Positions 8,310 through 20,637 of a stretch of 64,000 nt of DNA are shown here, piece by piece. Numbering within the stretch: position 1 is the first letter of the stretch; each line of letters opens with the position of its first letter. Below the pieces are notes generated by a model. The model did not search any database, had not been told where the DNA came from, and saw only the letters and a program-made list of their open reading frames with translations. This DNA is from Chaetomium olivaceum (taxonomy: Eukaryota; Ascomycota; Sordariomycetes; Sordariales; Chaetomiaceae): NCBI GenBank assembly GCA_039881045.1, contig JAYWVB010000022.1:492728-556727 (forward strand), in the 5' to 3' direction. Position numbers and translations under genes: made by a program.

Positions 8310-10457
8310 TCACAGCGCTAGCTTCCCCGCGCCCCCAACAACCTTCTCACGCCTACCAATAATATCCTCGCCAATCTCCTCGCGCCACCCCTCCCACCCA
8401 ACCTGCTTATCCCACCCATTCGGCCTCGCCGTGCGCACATGCCCAACCCGCAGGCCCTCGATCTCGACCGCCTCTCTCGGCCACCGCACCACCCCCTTGA
8501 ACGCCTCGCTCCACGCCTCCTGCATCAGACCGCTTTCGCAAAACAGCCGCGGCACCACCTGCCGCATGCTCGCCAACGCGCGCTTGCCGACCTCGTCGAC
8601 GGAATCGCTGTGTTTCAGACCAAAGAACCCCGCATCGTTATCATGCACCCGGCGCAGCCGGTCCTGTTCCGCCTCCGGCAGCAGGCCGAGGCCCATGAGG
8701 AAGACGTCGTACTGCACGAGGCTGGTGCGGCAGATCCAGGAGCCGCCCTCGGTAGCGCGGCGATAGAGGCCGGCCAAAGCGGCGGCGGACCCCAGCGCGC
8801 CCGTGCCGTAGTCCGACATGGGGAACGGCGGGACGACGGGTTCGTCGAGCCCCATGAAGCGGCCCTGCGCCCAGGCGACGCCCGTCACGCAGTCAGCGAT
8901 CTGCTGCCACCCGGGCCGCGTGGCCCACTCGGCACCGGCGGAGGCGGGTAGGTCGGCGCCGCCGAAGCAGTCCTCGGCCACGTAAACGAAGCCTTTTCCA
9001 CGGGCGCGTGCGAGCTCGCCGAGGAAGTCGGGCCCGTACCCGAGTCGCGCCAGCGCGCCGGGCCGGTAGCCGTCGATGAGCACGTCCGCGTCCGCGAGGA
9101 TGGCCGCGAAGGCGGCACGGTCGCGGGGGCAAGACCGGCGCAGGTCTAGGTGGATGGCGTGCTTGCCCGTGTTGACGTCGAGCTGGAAGAATGGGACGTC
9201 CGGGAGGTGTGGGGAGGTGACTTTGAGGACTTGGGCGCCGTGGGCTGCGAGCGAGCGGCCGATTGTCGGGCCGGCGATGATGCGGCAGAGCTCGACCACT
9301 TTGATGCCGGCTAGGGCGTATTGGGGGCCCGATGATGGGGTAGCGGGTGGGGGGAAGGGAGCGGGCGGGGTGGAGTGGGTGTCGGAGGGATTCGGGCGGA
9401 TGGTTAGGGGCGGGAGGTCCAACATGGCTTTGCCGTGCGGGGTGGCTTGAAACTGGGTCCATGTGAGGGCCTGGATGCCGGCTTGCCGATGGGCGACGTT
9501 GAGGGCGTCGAGTTCCGCAGCCGTGTGCTTCTTGACTGCTGCAGACTCAATGTAGTCGATGATGGTGTGGTAGTCTGTCATTTCAGGATTCTCCTTGGGC
9601 AGACCGAGCATTTGGAGGGTTACATCGGCATCGAGGGAGCCGTGAATGTGGAAGTACTCATTGGGATTCTTGGTGCTGTATAGGTTGGCCGACATTCGGC
9701 GGTAGAGGACGGATTGAGCCCGGTTTAAGTCCGTGTCTGATAGGGGTCAGCCCTGTTGTTCCCTCCCCCTTCCCGTGGGTTGTTGGTTTGAGAAAGGGTA
9801 CTCACCCGGGATCCTGCCCTTGATCCGGGGGTCTGGCTTGTCGATGCCATCCAATGTGGTGAGATAGGCCGACATCAAGAAGGCGGAGACCTTGTCGGTA
9901 TCCACCTCGATCTTGTTGGTCTTGGTGCCATATCGAATTTTGGCAATGGCGGCCGCGGCACACGCTTCGAGTGCCTTGATGGCCGCGGTGGCCTCCTGCT
10001 CCCGGAGAGGGGTAGGAAAGTACACCTCATCTCCCTTCCCCGGTGTCGAGGTAACGTCGACGGTTTCAGTGAACGCCAAGACGGCTCCTGGAAGCTCGTC
10101 GAGGGAGGTTGTACACAGTTTCTGGAGAGCCGCCTGCGTCCCGGCGGCTATGGAATGCCGTGTAAGAGGTCGAGTGCCGTTTGCGGCCGGTTCGCGGTCG
10201 TTTTTGAACGCCATGAGACGTTGCCAATATCGAAAGACGGAGAGGAGGACATTCTGGTGAGACACCTGCTCGGCGTCATTGCCGGAGAAGGGCGGTCTGT
10301 CAACGTCACCGTTCCAGCCCCAGGGCATGGAAGACGCTGCTGGTGCCATTGTCGCCGTTGCCTCCATTGTGTGCAAAATTGAGAGCATGTTGTGAGTTCT
10401 GGGAAAAGGCATCCCCTTATGAAGTGCGGGTGAGCTACCAATATAAGTAGGTTCCAT
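8310..10457 (-). CDS. CaiB/BaiF family (type III) CoA-transferase
   Basis: Exons 9806-10457 and 8310-9736 flank a 69-bp GT-AG intron (9737-9805) and join in phase, giving up to 692 residues. Any of several in-frame Met codons (10457, 10388, 10367) could be the start. The C-terminal 330 residues show the family pattern: VVELCRIIAGPTIGRSLAA near the CoA-binding Rossmann start, NTGKHAIHLDLRR, DVLIDGYRPGALARLGYG, and a DYGTGALGSAAALAG helix. The N-terminal 200 residues are the less conserved lobe typical of long fungal members. Type III enzymes move CoA between carboxylic acids through an aspartyl-CoA intermediate, or racemise alpha-methylacyl-CoA; the substrate cannot be told from sequence. It lies divergent from the Zn2Cys6 factor and near a dioxygenase, so a role in degrading aromatic or organic acids is an inference. 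Confidence 0.85.
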
Positions 10458-13400
10458 CCGAGAACGAATGCTCAGGACCTTTGATGATCACACCGTGTTG
10501 GTCATGGGTGTACTTTGTACATTATCTAGGGTCCTGGTGAGACCCGCACCCTCGAACCGATGATGGAGACTGCTGGGGGAGCTGAGGTGATATCCGGCAC
10601 ATGTTGACCGTGACAAGAGACAAGAGATGAGGAACCATCGCCGGATCCATAGCCACGGCCGGCCCTTGTTTCCCCACGCGTTTGCGGGACCCAGGGGGGG
10701 AGGGGGGCAAGACGGAGCGGATCTAAGGAGGCGGAGGTCTTGATTGGGGTTGCGAATTCCGTAAGCCCGCGCGCTCTCCACGTCCCTTCCGACATTTACG
10801 TCGGTTGCTAGGGCCCGACGGATCCCGGGGGCTGGAGAGAGACATTGGCGAATCCTAAGTTCTACACCACGTGCTCCCAAGCCGCTCCACCACCTGGAAC
10901 AATGGGGGTATGGCTCGGCCCGGGCGTACTCTAGTCGGGACCTGGCAGAATCTCCGGTTACAGAAGTCCCGCCACCTGCCAGAAATGTCGCCGTGAGACC
11001 CGAAGCGTGATCACGCGGCCGACGAGATCCGACGCTGTGACATCGATTCAGTTTGAGACATGAGACTGTCCGCTCGAGGAACTGAGAGCTGAGCTCGTTA
11101 CCGTGAAAATATTGGGGAAAACGGGTAGCACGGCTGGGATGGCGAAGAGTGGGGGCTGGACCTGTACCCCAGACACGGACAAGGCAGGCAAGGCGTTGGT
11201 GACAGGCGGCATCTGTGGGGTCACTGTGTCGTGTATCTGAGGCCGGTTGGCGCTACTGTACTGTGTCGGGAGTACAGTACTGAGTTACTGTGGCACCAGA
11301 CGGCGGCCATTCGAGGACCGGCATCCCTGAATCTGGGGGAGGCTGCCGCAGCCAACTGGAGGAAACGTGGGGAGGACATCCTGGCGGATTTGATGCGCCC
11401 CGCGAACGCCATCGACAAGCAACAGCCGAGGCAGGCCCCCTGTGTTTCCAGGATGGCGGCGACCAGGAATGTGTGCGATGATGGGTGATGACATTGACAT
11501 TGCAGGCAGATCATCCAGAGATCGGATGAAATAGGGTGGCAGTGGCTGAACGGTCCCTGAGCGAACGGAGCCGAGGATCTAGCCTAGGGAGCTACCTGGC
11601 TAGTCGTTCCAGGTTTGTTTGGTGCGGGCTGCGCACCTGCAATAATCACCCGGATTATGGTAAAACCTGGAAGTTCTCGCCCGATCTCCTCCCGTCTTGG
11701 GGAACATTCGGCGTTGGGTTAGGCTGTTGGTTGGTGAGGGTCATAGCCCACGATCCACCGACGGCAAGGAGTGGCTTGGCCAGTGCAGTGCTCGCCAGAA
11801 TCGGCAAATCTGAGGTCGTTCAATCGGTCTTTTCTCCGAGACGAGACGATTGTGTCCTAGCGGGGGTCGCTTAGATTCGAGACCATCAAAAAGCAAAGGG
11901 TTGCGTTCGGAATAATCCTCGTTCTCGTGCCTAGTGTGCAGTCCCATCGTGGGGGGGAGGCTTTCATGTCGCAGCTTGCAGGTTGCATCTTTGCGCATCT
12001 TTGCGGGTTGTCGTTGAAGATGGAAGGTTCCCCGGATCCTCTAAGCAGATCGCGGATGCGAAGCCAAGCTCCCGTCGACAGGGTAGTTCTCGGCCCCACC
12101 CGCACTCTGAGATGCTGAGGTGTTAGTGGGGCAGCACATTCCACTAAATAACGAGAATGTTAGGTGCATTATCCGATGGGTCCGTGGGTGCCTAACGTTC
12201 CTTCCTGGGCACCCTGTGAAAAAAAAAAACCAGTCAAGCCAGTCTCACCTTCCCTGTGGCGACATACATACCTTACTACTACTGTATGTACAGTACCTAG
12301 GGCAATTTTTGATTTTCAGCGCCCACAACAAACATGGATTCATGGTGCTCGTGAAGGTGGAAAAGACCGGCCACCGGCCACCAGCCACCAGCTCGCTCGA
12401 TCATGGATCTAGCCGACATTTTCCCTGAATATCTGAACGAACGTCGGGTATGTACATTGTTGGCAACTAGGCAACTCCCTGGATGACCAAAACAAAAGCA
12501 CTCGAGTAATCTGTAACTTCCCTCCGAATCCATTGTGCCATCTTCTTATTTTGCCACCACTTTGCATTCGCTCGCAGGCCGCGACTCGAAAACCAAGAGT
12601 CTCCATCGAACGGTCAACCAGCCGCCCGCCTAGGTCGCACTGGCGCCCCAACTCTGGAAAGAACCGGCGCCCACTCTTCGTTGTCACACAACGCTGGATG
12701 CCCAGGCTTACTGCGTGGGGCTCGCATCTGCTTGATGAGATGGAAAGCTGGGTTCGCCTCCTTCGTGCTCCCGCCCCCTCGTCTGGACCTGCCCGAATTC
12801 TCGCGGGGGGAGGCGTGCCCTTTTTAGGTACCCTCACAATGGCTCGATGGCCCGATGGTTCCCGTCGATGGTTCGATGGCTCGATGGCTCGATGGCTCGC
12901 CGCGCTTTTTCTGAATGTTTGACAGCACGGTAACACCAAAACGCGCGCCACGAGGCCATCTCGCCCGCCTGATGGCCCAATGCGAACGCGACTGAAGTTC
13001 CTGACGCTGTCAATCACAGCTCCAGTTTCGGCACCCCGTTCGTGTGCTGGGCCGAGCCCTGCCTATCGCCGTCCTCCATCCCGTGTGAGGCTTCCAAGGT
13101 TGTTTGGGGGTTGTTGTTGTCATGGCCGCCCCTCCCCACACCCTAGCGAACTTCCCCCCCGTCTGGCCCCAATTCCCCGCACCTGCTCTTGATGCCTGTT
13201 TCATGCGTCTGTGGGCGAGCTGGCAGCCCGTTATCCAGATACCTGGATTCACGTGCCACCAGCACCGGGGCTTGATGTCGCCCTCCTGAGGCGTCCCAGT
13301 CACCGGTTAGCATGCGTCGAGCAGATCTTGGGTAGGTTTGGGCGCAAAAGCAAGCGACCGCACGGCCCAGGATTATCCAAAGCTGTCAACTTGCAGACGG

Positions 13401-14110
13401 ACGGCAGGGGTTCCTATTAGAGGCCAGTCTCGCACCATCTGCTTGGTGGTGTGCGTCTAAGGCCGTGTTCCCGCCCCAAACCTGGTTTTGCGGTTCGGTT
13501 TTTTCCCTCTTCTTTGCCTCTCTCGGCGGCTGCAGCTCTAGTATATCTCCCCTCGCGTGGTGCAGGCGCTCTGGCGATATCGATATTCTCGTTCAACGAC
13601 GCTGTCATCGTCGCCGCGAGACCAGATCTCCCACCCACTACCCACTCCGTACTAAAACCCCGGATCAGCCTGCGGCACAGCGGTTCGTGCCACCAAGCGC
13701 TCTCCCGCTGCGGGCACTAAACTGGACCGATCCAGAAAGCAAACCCGCAGACCCAGCAAGGCCCCTGCCGACCCCGACAACATAGCTCCCTACCTTAGAT
13801 AGCGTGCCTACCTCCATCCGACAGCCCGATTCTCCTTACTGCCGGCCCTGTTGCCGATGTGTCTCGTGTGCATCATCCGCTCCGCCAGATCCCCGCGCGC
13901 CCGCTGCTTCCGATCGCACTAGCTAAGCCCGCTCGCCGGCTCTCCATCATCTCTTTCCCAGCTGCCCGCACCGTTGCACTTGCGGCTGCCGTCTTCACGC
14001 CCGTCAGCAAGACCCAGCAGGCGGGAGAGTCTGCTATCCGATGGCGGGGCGCCTGAGCGCGCGTCTCCCCACGCATCCCACGCCATCAACTTCACTTGCG
14101 CTTCTCCACC
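10458..14110. other. Long intergenic region upstream of CoA-transferase and transcription factor
   Basis: About 3.65 kb between two divergent starts with no conserved protein on either strand. It would contain both promoters and probably a long 5' leader of the transcription factor mRNA. A tandem repeat lies at 12838-12900. Confidence 0.6.
12838..12900. repeat. Imperfect 8-bp tandem repeat (GATGGCTC)
   Basis: Repeated GATGGCTC/GATGGCCC/GATGGTTC units run across about 60 bp in the long region upstream of the transcription factor. Confidence 0.85.
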
Positions 14111-17100
14111 ATGACGCGCCCCAAGGTTCCCGACGACAAGCGTCAGCGCACTGCCCAGGCTTGCGACTCGTGCAAACGCCGGAAGCAAAAGGTGGGAACC
14201 CTTTTTTTTGGGTCTTTATTTTTCCCATCTCCCTCCTTGCCTCCCCCCTCTCTCTCTCCTTTCCCCCGTGCGGATATGGGAAGGCACGGTGTCAACGACA
14301 AACCTGGAGAAGCCCAACCTTGTCCCCGTCTCGAGGATCTACCAGTGGCTGGCTTCGGCTCGGCGGCGTATACAACTGCACCCCCGTCCTGCCATATGTC
14401 TCAGTTTCTCGCTCCCAAACCTTGATCTTTCTCTTCATCTACCTTCCTCTCCCTTTGTCGGGGATGCACCACGTCCATGTTGCTTGATGCTCGAGGGGAA
14501 ATGCTTGCCTCAGCAAAAAGCAGGCAGCGGTCGGCGGTACCGTGCTCACCCACTTGCTACGAAGCACAAGGCAGCAGGGGGAGACGGGAATCCCGATTTA
14601 GTAGCACAAGCGTGCGATATCGACTGGCCCTCCGACCCCGAAAGAGGCATCGTCCGCGAGCGTATAGTCCAGATTCCCGGATGGCATCGGCGTTGGGCCC
14701 TAACACGTTGGGTGGCCACCTCGGTCTCGGAACGACTCCCCTCCTCGACGAGTTCTCTTATCTCAAGTCCTCCTGTCTTTGGAGTCTTCCCCTTTTGAGT
14801 GACCATCGCAGTCTCACTCGGCCCAGGTTCTCATGACTTGCATTCTCGCTGACAATTCCCGACTAGTGTAATGGCTTAAAACCCTGCCAAACTTGTCTCA
14901 GGAGGAAGTTGACGTGCTGCTACACACCAAATAACGCTTCCGACCATGTTGCGGACACTGCTGCGTCACCAACCAAGCGGCGCCACATTGACACGTCTCC
15001 GCCCTCCATATCCTCTGTACTCGAGGCATCAGAAGAACCCTCCCCTCAAACCCACGACACGATGCAAGCGTGGGAGCAGACGCAGAACGAGCAGCAATCC
15101 GGGGACTCGTCTATGTCGGGGATGACAACACAGCTGCCGATCTCCATGCCCGCCCCGGATCATCATGTTCGACAAGGTTCATTCCACAACTTCAAGAGGT
15201 TGCCAAACCGTAACAATGCGAACGGGCTATCCGAGGAGACCAACATCTACACCGAGACTCGGATGTTGCAGGACCAGACTGGACGTCTTCGTAGGTACCT
15301 TTCGTCTCGTTGGGCCATTGCCAAGGCCCCCGCTAACATGCCATCTAGTCTACATTGGCGACGCGTCCACATTGTCCATCCTGCAGCTGATCCGCATTGT
15401 TGTCGAGAACACAGCCGGGTCGGATATGGGCTCACCTTTCATCGATGATCCTAAGAGGCATCGCATACTGGAGAGCATCATTGACTTCCCCGACAACGTG
15501 CGGCTTCCTAGCCCCTTGCCAGACAAGGAGACTGCCGACGTCCTTATAGCTTCGTATTTCACAAACGTTAGTCTACCTTTATGGTTGGACAGAATGGTTG
15601 CTGATGTTGCCAGACCTGCGGTTTGATCGAGATCCTGGACAGGGCTTCATTTCTTAGGTCAGTCGAGGAGTGCTACAACGATCCTCCGTCCTCTAGAATG
15701 ACTTTCTCTGCAACCTCTACCTGGTCCTGGCTCTTGGCCTATTGCTGGCTTGCGCCACCTCAGGGTAGTCGAGAGGAAGCGGTTGTGCAGAAACAGCTCG
15801 TTGCACAGCCAGACAGGGCAGAGCTCTTCTTCCGGAGCGCCAGGTCTATGTGCGACCCCGGGGCCGGCTTCGAGGATGCCGATTTCTGGTCCATCCAATC
15901 ATTAGCGTTGATGACCATCTACATGCTCATAGTCTCCAAGAGGAACAGGGCTTATGCATACCTAGGTAAGTTTCCCTTAGGCTGCCCTTGAACACCGCCG
16001 TGATATTTACCAATCAAATCAGGAATGGCCGTCCGCTCAGCGTTCGCCCTCGGCCTGCATCGGGAGGAGACGATGCGGGACGTCATATTCACGCCAACCG
16101 AGATGAGGGCCAGGAGGAATCTGTGGAAAACCCTGTTTATTCTCGACCGCTTCTTAGCCGCCACGCTGGGGAGACCGACTGCCATCTCCGAGGATGACTG
16201 TTCGTGCGATATCTTGCCGCGCAACGACGCAGCTGATGTCCACGCCATCGGCGGACTGGGGATTGATCATGTCCATGCGAGCAGTCTCGATGCTTGTGTT
16301 GAAACGTCTCATGTCATCGGCGTGACGCTCAAGGTCTTCTCGCGAAGGAAGATCTCAACCACCAAGGTCCAGGAGATCGTCAATATGTCCAAGAACTGGG
16401 AGCAAGCTTCGCGGTCACAACCATACAGGCGACAGTCTGGTGGAGGGCCTCCAAATCCGGCCCATGGAGTGGCTTCCCTTCACGTCAGCCTCCTGTCGTT
16501 GCATTCTCTCATACTCCTTACCCGACAACTGTTCGTTATGCACAACTGGATGCTCGTGGAGGAACGGTCGGGTATCAAGAAATCGCCTCAAATTCGTGAG
16601 TCATCGATGGCAAGGTTTTCCGAAGCCTGTGTCATCGCTTCTTACCGCACAATCGAGCGAGCTCGGTGCGCATGGGAAGACGGCTATCTCCCACGCAGGA
16701 ACCCTTTTATCATGTGAGTTCCGGTCGTATTACACCGCCTAAAATGCATGACTAGCGGCCGCTGGTCAACGTCTAACGAACTTCTACCCAGATACTTTAT
16801 GTTTGCAGCAAGCTTGGTCATTCTCATGAATCAGTTCTCATCGTTGTATTACACAGACGAATATAACGATACTATGAATGATGCCATAGAAATCATGGCA
16901 TATTGTGCCGAAATCGACCCACAGGCGCAGCGAGTTCTCGATATCATCACGAGATTTTCACGGGTGGTCGGCAAATGGACCAAAGACCACGCTTATACGG
17001 CGCCGAAGCTATCCGACGACTTCAGTTGTCTCTACAATCAGGCCCCGCGCCATGGGCCGGCCTCGGAGCACGCACATCCGGGGCTCGCAATCAGCACGAG

Positions 17101-17584
17101 CATGCAAAGGCGAAACACCTCACAGTCGATGAACGGGTCGGATCCGGGATTGTTGACTCCGCCATCAATACCAAAACTGCCACTGCTAGGCATATTGTCT
17201 ACGCAGGCACCCGGTGTGTCACTTGAGGCAAGGATCAATGGCATGAGCCCACCGCTTATGCCCCCCGCCACACTCGTCGGCGGCCGGTCGAGTGTTTCGG
17301 CCCACTCGTCCATTGCGAGCTCAGAACCGCTTAGCGGAAACATCGAATTCGAATTCGACGGTTTATGGAACAGCTTTATCAACCACCTCCCGCCCGTCTC
17401 CTCGGTGGCCCCGGGTATCAACAATATTGCCATGCAGTTTCCGCCACCAGTCATCGGTGCGCCAACAGAACCATACGGTACGTATTTAGCCCCCAACAAG
17501 CCTCCAAAGACCCGGTCAAGGGCAATATTGGCTTCTCCGTTCATACAGGTCTTAGCTGATATACAGGGTCACATCCGAAGATAA
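14111..17584 (+). CDS. Zn(II)2Cys6 fungal transcription factor
   Basis: Six exons (14111-14191, 14867-15290, 15349-15566, 15614-15965, 16023-16713, 16792-17584) join in phase to 852 residues. The first junction completes a binuclear zinc cluster of spacing C-x2-C-x6-C-x5-C-x2-C-x6-C; the first two Cys are in exon 1 and the other four in exon 2. A Ser/Gln-rich linker follows. From about residue 165 the fungal-specific regulatory domain begins, with YIGDASTLSILQLIR, AYLGMAVRSAFALGLHREE and WKTLFILDRFLAATLGRP. The last 200 residues are low-complexity. It should bind CGG-type DNA sites in the nucleus. The first intron is 675 bp, very long for this group. A further terminal intron (donor near 17478) is possible and would change the last 35 residues. 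It converges with the dioxygenase gene, which makes that gene a candidate target. Confidence 0.88.
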
Positions 17585-17832
17585 ACCTAGCTTTTAGGAG
17601 CTCCCATTTCACGGCAGGAATGGGGCCCTCTGTTTGACCCAAGCAACAGTGTCAAGAGATTTGATGGGCTCTGGGCGGGCTTTCGAAACGGCAGCGACTG
17701 TACTCGACACAGACAACGTACAGAGTGCAATCGATGGGGAAAAAGTGATAACAGTCGATCTTCTCTAAAATAACAATACAGCAAATGCACCTGATACGCT
17801 CCCGCCTCCTTAACTCCCCCTTACAACCAAAA

Positions 17833-18845
17833 TTATTCCCGACCAAGCACAAAGTCATACTTGAGTGACCACCGCGCATTAGGGTCTCCTTCCCGTGGTG
17901 TGAATTTAACGACCAGCTCGTCCTTGACGGAAAACACGGCATCGTTGGCAATATATTCATCTCGGTCGTCATACAACTGCGTCACCAAGGCTCGGAACCT
18001 CGGAGCAGACACCATAAAGTGGATGTGGCCCGGCCTGTAGGGATGCCGGTCCAATAAGCCCAACAGTTTCCCTGCTGGCCCGTCGTCAGGAATCGGATAT
18101 GGGACCGGCCGCAGCGCATAAAAGGCGTAGCGACCCTCCGCGTCTGTCTCGAAACGACCCCGAAAGTTCATATCCGGCTGTGACTCGTCTTGCTGCTCAT
18201 ACAACCCGTTCGGTGCCGAGTGCCACACGTCCACGATCGCCCCCTTAATCGGCATGCCCGAGCTCGTCAGGACGCGGCCCGATACGAAGGCGGAGTCGGC
18301 AACTGCTTGCTCATACCATTCGACTGAAGGGGTGAGGTTCTGAACGATGGAGCTCCCGTTCGGCAGCAAAGGTGCGTCATGGCGGTAAAATGGGCCGAGG
18401 ATGGCGGAGGGGGTCTCGGTGGTGGAAGTCGCCAGCATTTTGGACGTGATCTCGTCAACCAGGCTTTCCAATCCCACGATATCGCACAACAACTGGGTCT
18501 CGTTTCGCCGGTCATCGGACATCTTGCCGCATTCGTTAATCTACACCAATCGAGCATCATCACGTCAGCCTACATGGTACAGAATCGCAGGGGTGGTGGA
18601 CATGGGCTTACAAAGTCGACGGCAGCTATCCACTCTGCAACCGTCAAGTTGACCTCACGTGCGAACGCATGGAGGTGGCGCACCAAGCTGGGCATCACTT
18701 CTACCAGGCGCGCATTGGCATTCGGGCCCGTGGCTGCTATGACCTTGTCTGTGAAGGTTGTGTCATACTGCGGTCTCTTGTGCACACTGTTGGTACGGAG
18801 TGCCCTGGGCACTCCTGGTGTGAGGTCGGGTATCATTTGGCCCAT
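17833..18845 (-). CDS. Intradiol ring-cleavage dioxygenase (hydroxyquinol/catechol 1,2-dioxygenase)
   Basis: Exons 18612-18845 and 17833-18540 flank a 71-bp intron (18541-18611) and join in phase, giving 313 residues, the usual family length. The N-terminal dimerisation domain (FTDKVIAATGPNANARL, then REVNLTVAEWIAAV) is split by the intron. The catalytic domain follows, with ILGPFYRHDAP, VDVWHSAPNGLYEQ, FRGRFETDAEGRYAF and YRPGHIHFMV. The non-haem iron ligands expected of the family, two Tyr and two His, fit NGLYEQ, the Tyr-rich PVPYPIP segment and the HIH motif. It opens an ortho-dihydroxylated ring between the hydroxyls in the cytosol; hydroxyquinol gives maleylacetate and feeds the 3-oxoadipate route. 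The start at 18845 was chosen for its ATG context and typical length. Whether hydroxyquinol or catechol is preferred is not decidable here. Confidence 0.9.
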
Positions 18846-20387
18846 GTTGAGAGAAAGATGGTGGACGAGAGGATGGACTTGGGAGGCTTTCGGGCTTCGG
18901 GTTGGTTCTTGGGGATTACGGTGCAGCAGATGTTGCAAGCAAGAAATCGGAGTCCGGACGGGAACGGCGGGAGCTTCAATACTCGATACTTGTACTCGTT
19001 CTTGAGTACAAGACAAGAGTTGGCGACAAGGGTGGTGGTTACAGGGAGGTCACAAAGGGGTCAGTCACACTGCATGGGGTGGTAACGCAAACGAAGGGTG
19101 ATCCCGGGCGAGAGACCTGGATGTTCTCCGGGCAGCCAAACGCGTCGACTGATACCGAAAAACCGATTGAGCCACGCTCGACATGGATTCGACTAAATCA
19201 AAATTCGCCGGCGACCCCTTGCCATTCGACATAATGACGACAGACGCTCGTACTGTGCTGACTTCTTGGGGCATTCAAGCCCCTAGGATGACACAAGGCC
19301 ATGCACAACTCCGTGGGTTCCGCCCGAGCAACGGACACCCGCACGTATAGAAACGGTTTATGCGGTTAGTCTGGTTGGCAATCCTTGCCTCGTGGCATCA
19401 AACAAATCCCTAGTCTCAGCGGCGAATGGGTTTATCTCGGCGCATTCTCCGGAGCACGGACAAGTCCAAGAGCACAGTTCATGGCAGGATCCAGAGTTTT
19501 ACGGCTTTGCTCCATGAGCAGCAAGTGCAACTTGGTTCGCAACCCTGTCTGAGGATCCAATCGACGAATGTGGGCAGGCAATGCATCCGTGAAAGAGAAG
19601 GAAGGATGGTAAGAACCTGGTTAGCGCGACGTTCGCAGCCGCTGACCGCCTGCCGTATCGACAGTGGATAATATGCAGTCGTGGCGCGCCGCTCACTGGC
19701 CGATCATTTTCTAGAACAGTGGAAGAAACCGACAGGGCGGCCTTGTGGATCCCTAGACCATGCGTTGCGTGAAGGGGGACCGAACCAATGCCCAGCTGCT
19801 CGGGACGGTGGAATGGCAACTCTCTAGACGAAATCTGGAAAGATGAAGTGCTTTTTACAACGGGCAACGGCACCCAAAAAGCCTTCTCCTTTCTCCAAAA
19901 AAGGGGGGTCATCAAAGGCTCCTGTACCCGACAATGCCTCAGCCTATCGGCCTCGAATCCAACCTGCACGAAAGGCAACAACCCTGCAAGTCCCCGAATC
20001 CGGAGATAAGTGAGGGGAAAAGAAGAAAAGAAAAAAACCACCAATCCATCAGTCAGCACATACCGCTCATTATTTTCCCCCCTCCCGGCCCTGCTGCGCT
20101 GTGGGCTGCCAACAAAAGCCGGTCCCAGTCAGCCGGGTCGAATCCGTTGATCGGACGAACCTCCGGCTTAGCCGGCGTAAGCGAGGGCACCCGGCAGACT
20201 CCGAGTCGCTCCTCTCCCCCCGGGCGGCCATCCGATAGGCCGGGCCCCCCTCCACCCGCTTGGCGTCGAAAACCTTCTTCTCCACTTGTTCCAGAAGGAG
20301 TGAAACTGGGCTACGGATTTTTTCTGGCGGTCAACAGCCTCGCCAGCTTCGCCAGGGTGCCGGGACAAGGGAAAGTGAAGAGGGGGC

Positions 20388-20430
20388 GTGTCCGTGTGCG
20401 TCTGTGTGCGTCTGTGTGTGTGTGTGTGAT
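20388..20430. repeat. GT-rich microsatellite
   Basis: Alternating GTGTGCGTCT units lead into an uninterrupted GT run. Confidence 0.9.
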
Positions 20431-20603
20431 GTCTAACTATGGGCTCGGCAATCGACAAAAGCACGCGGGAAATGTGATGGGCTTTTGCATGGCTTTCCCG
20501 ATTCGGGCAGGTTTGTGCCGCCCTTTTTGGTGTGCAAGCAGGGCCCCTGCAACGGCGTGATCGCTCGCTTCTCGCTCGCTTCTCGCTCAGCAGAGAAAGT
20601 TTG

Positions 20604-20637
20604 TCTGGGCTGCTGGGCTGCTGGGCTGCTGGGCTGG
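20604..20637. repeat. 8-bp tandem repeat (TGCTGGGC)n
   Basis: Four consecutive copies of TGCTGGGC-type units, preceded by repeated TCTCGCTCGCT. Confidence 0.9.

Noticed and set aside
10535..10575. GGTTCGAGG-type stretch resembling a tRNA T-arm
   Set aside because: No matching A box, stems or acceptor; judged chance.
20125..20150. GGGTCGAATCC resembling a tRNA T-arm
   Set aside because: Stem pairing fails and no D-arm is found upstream.
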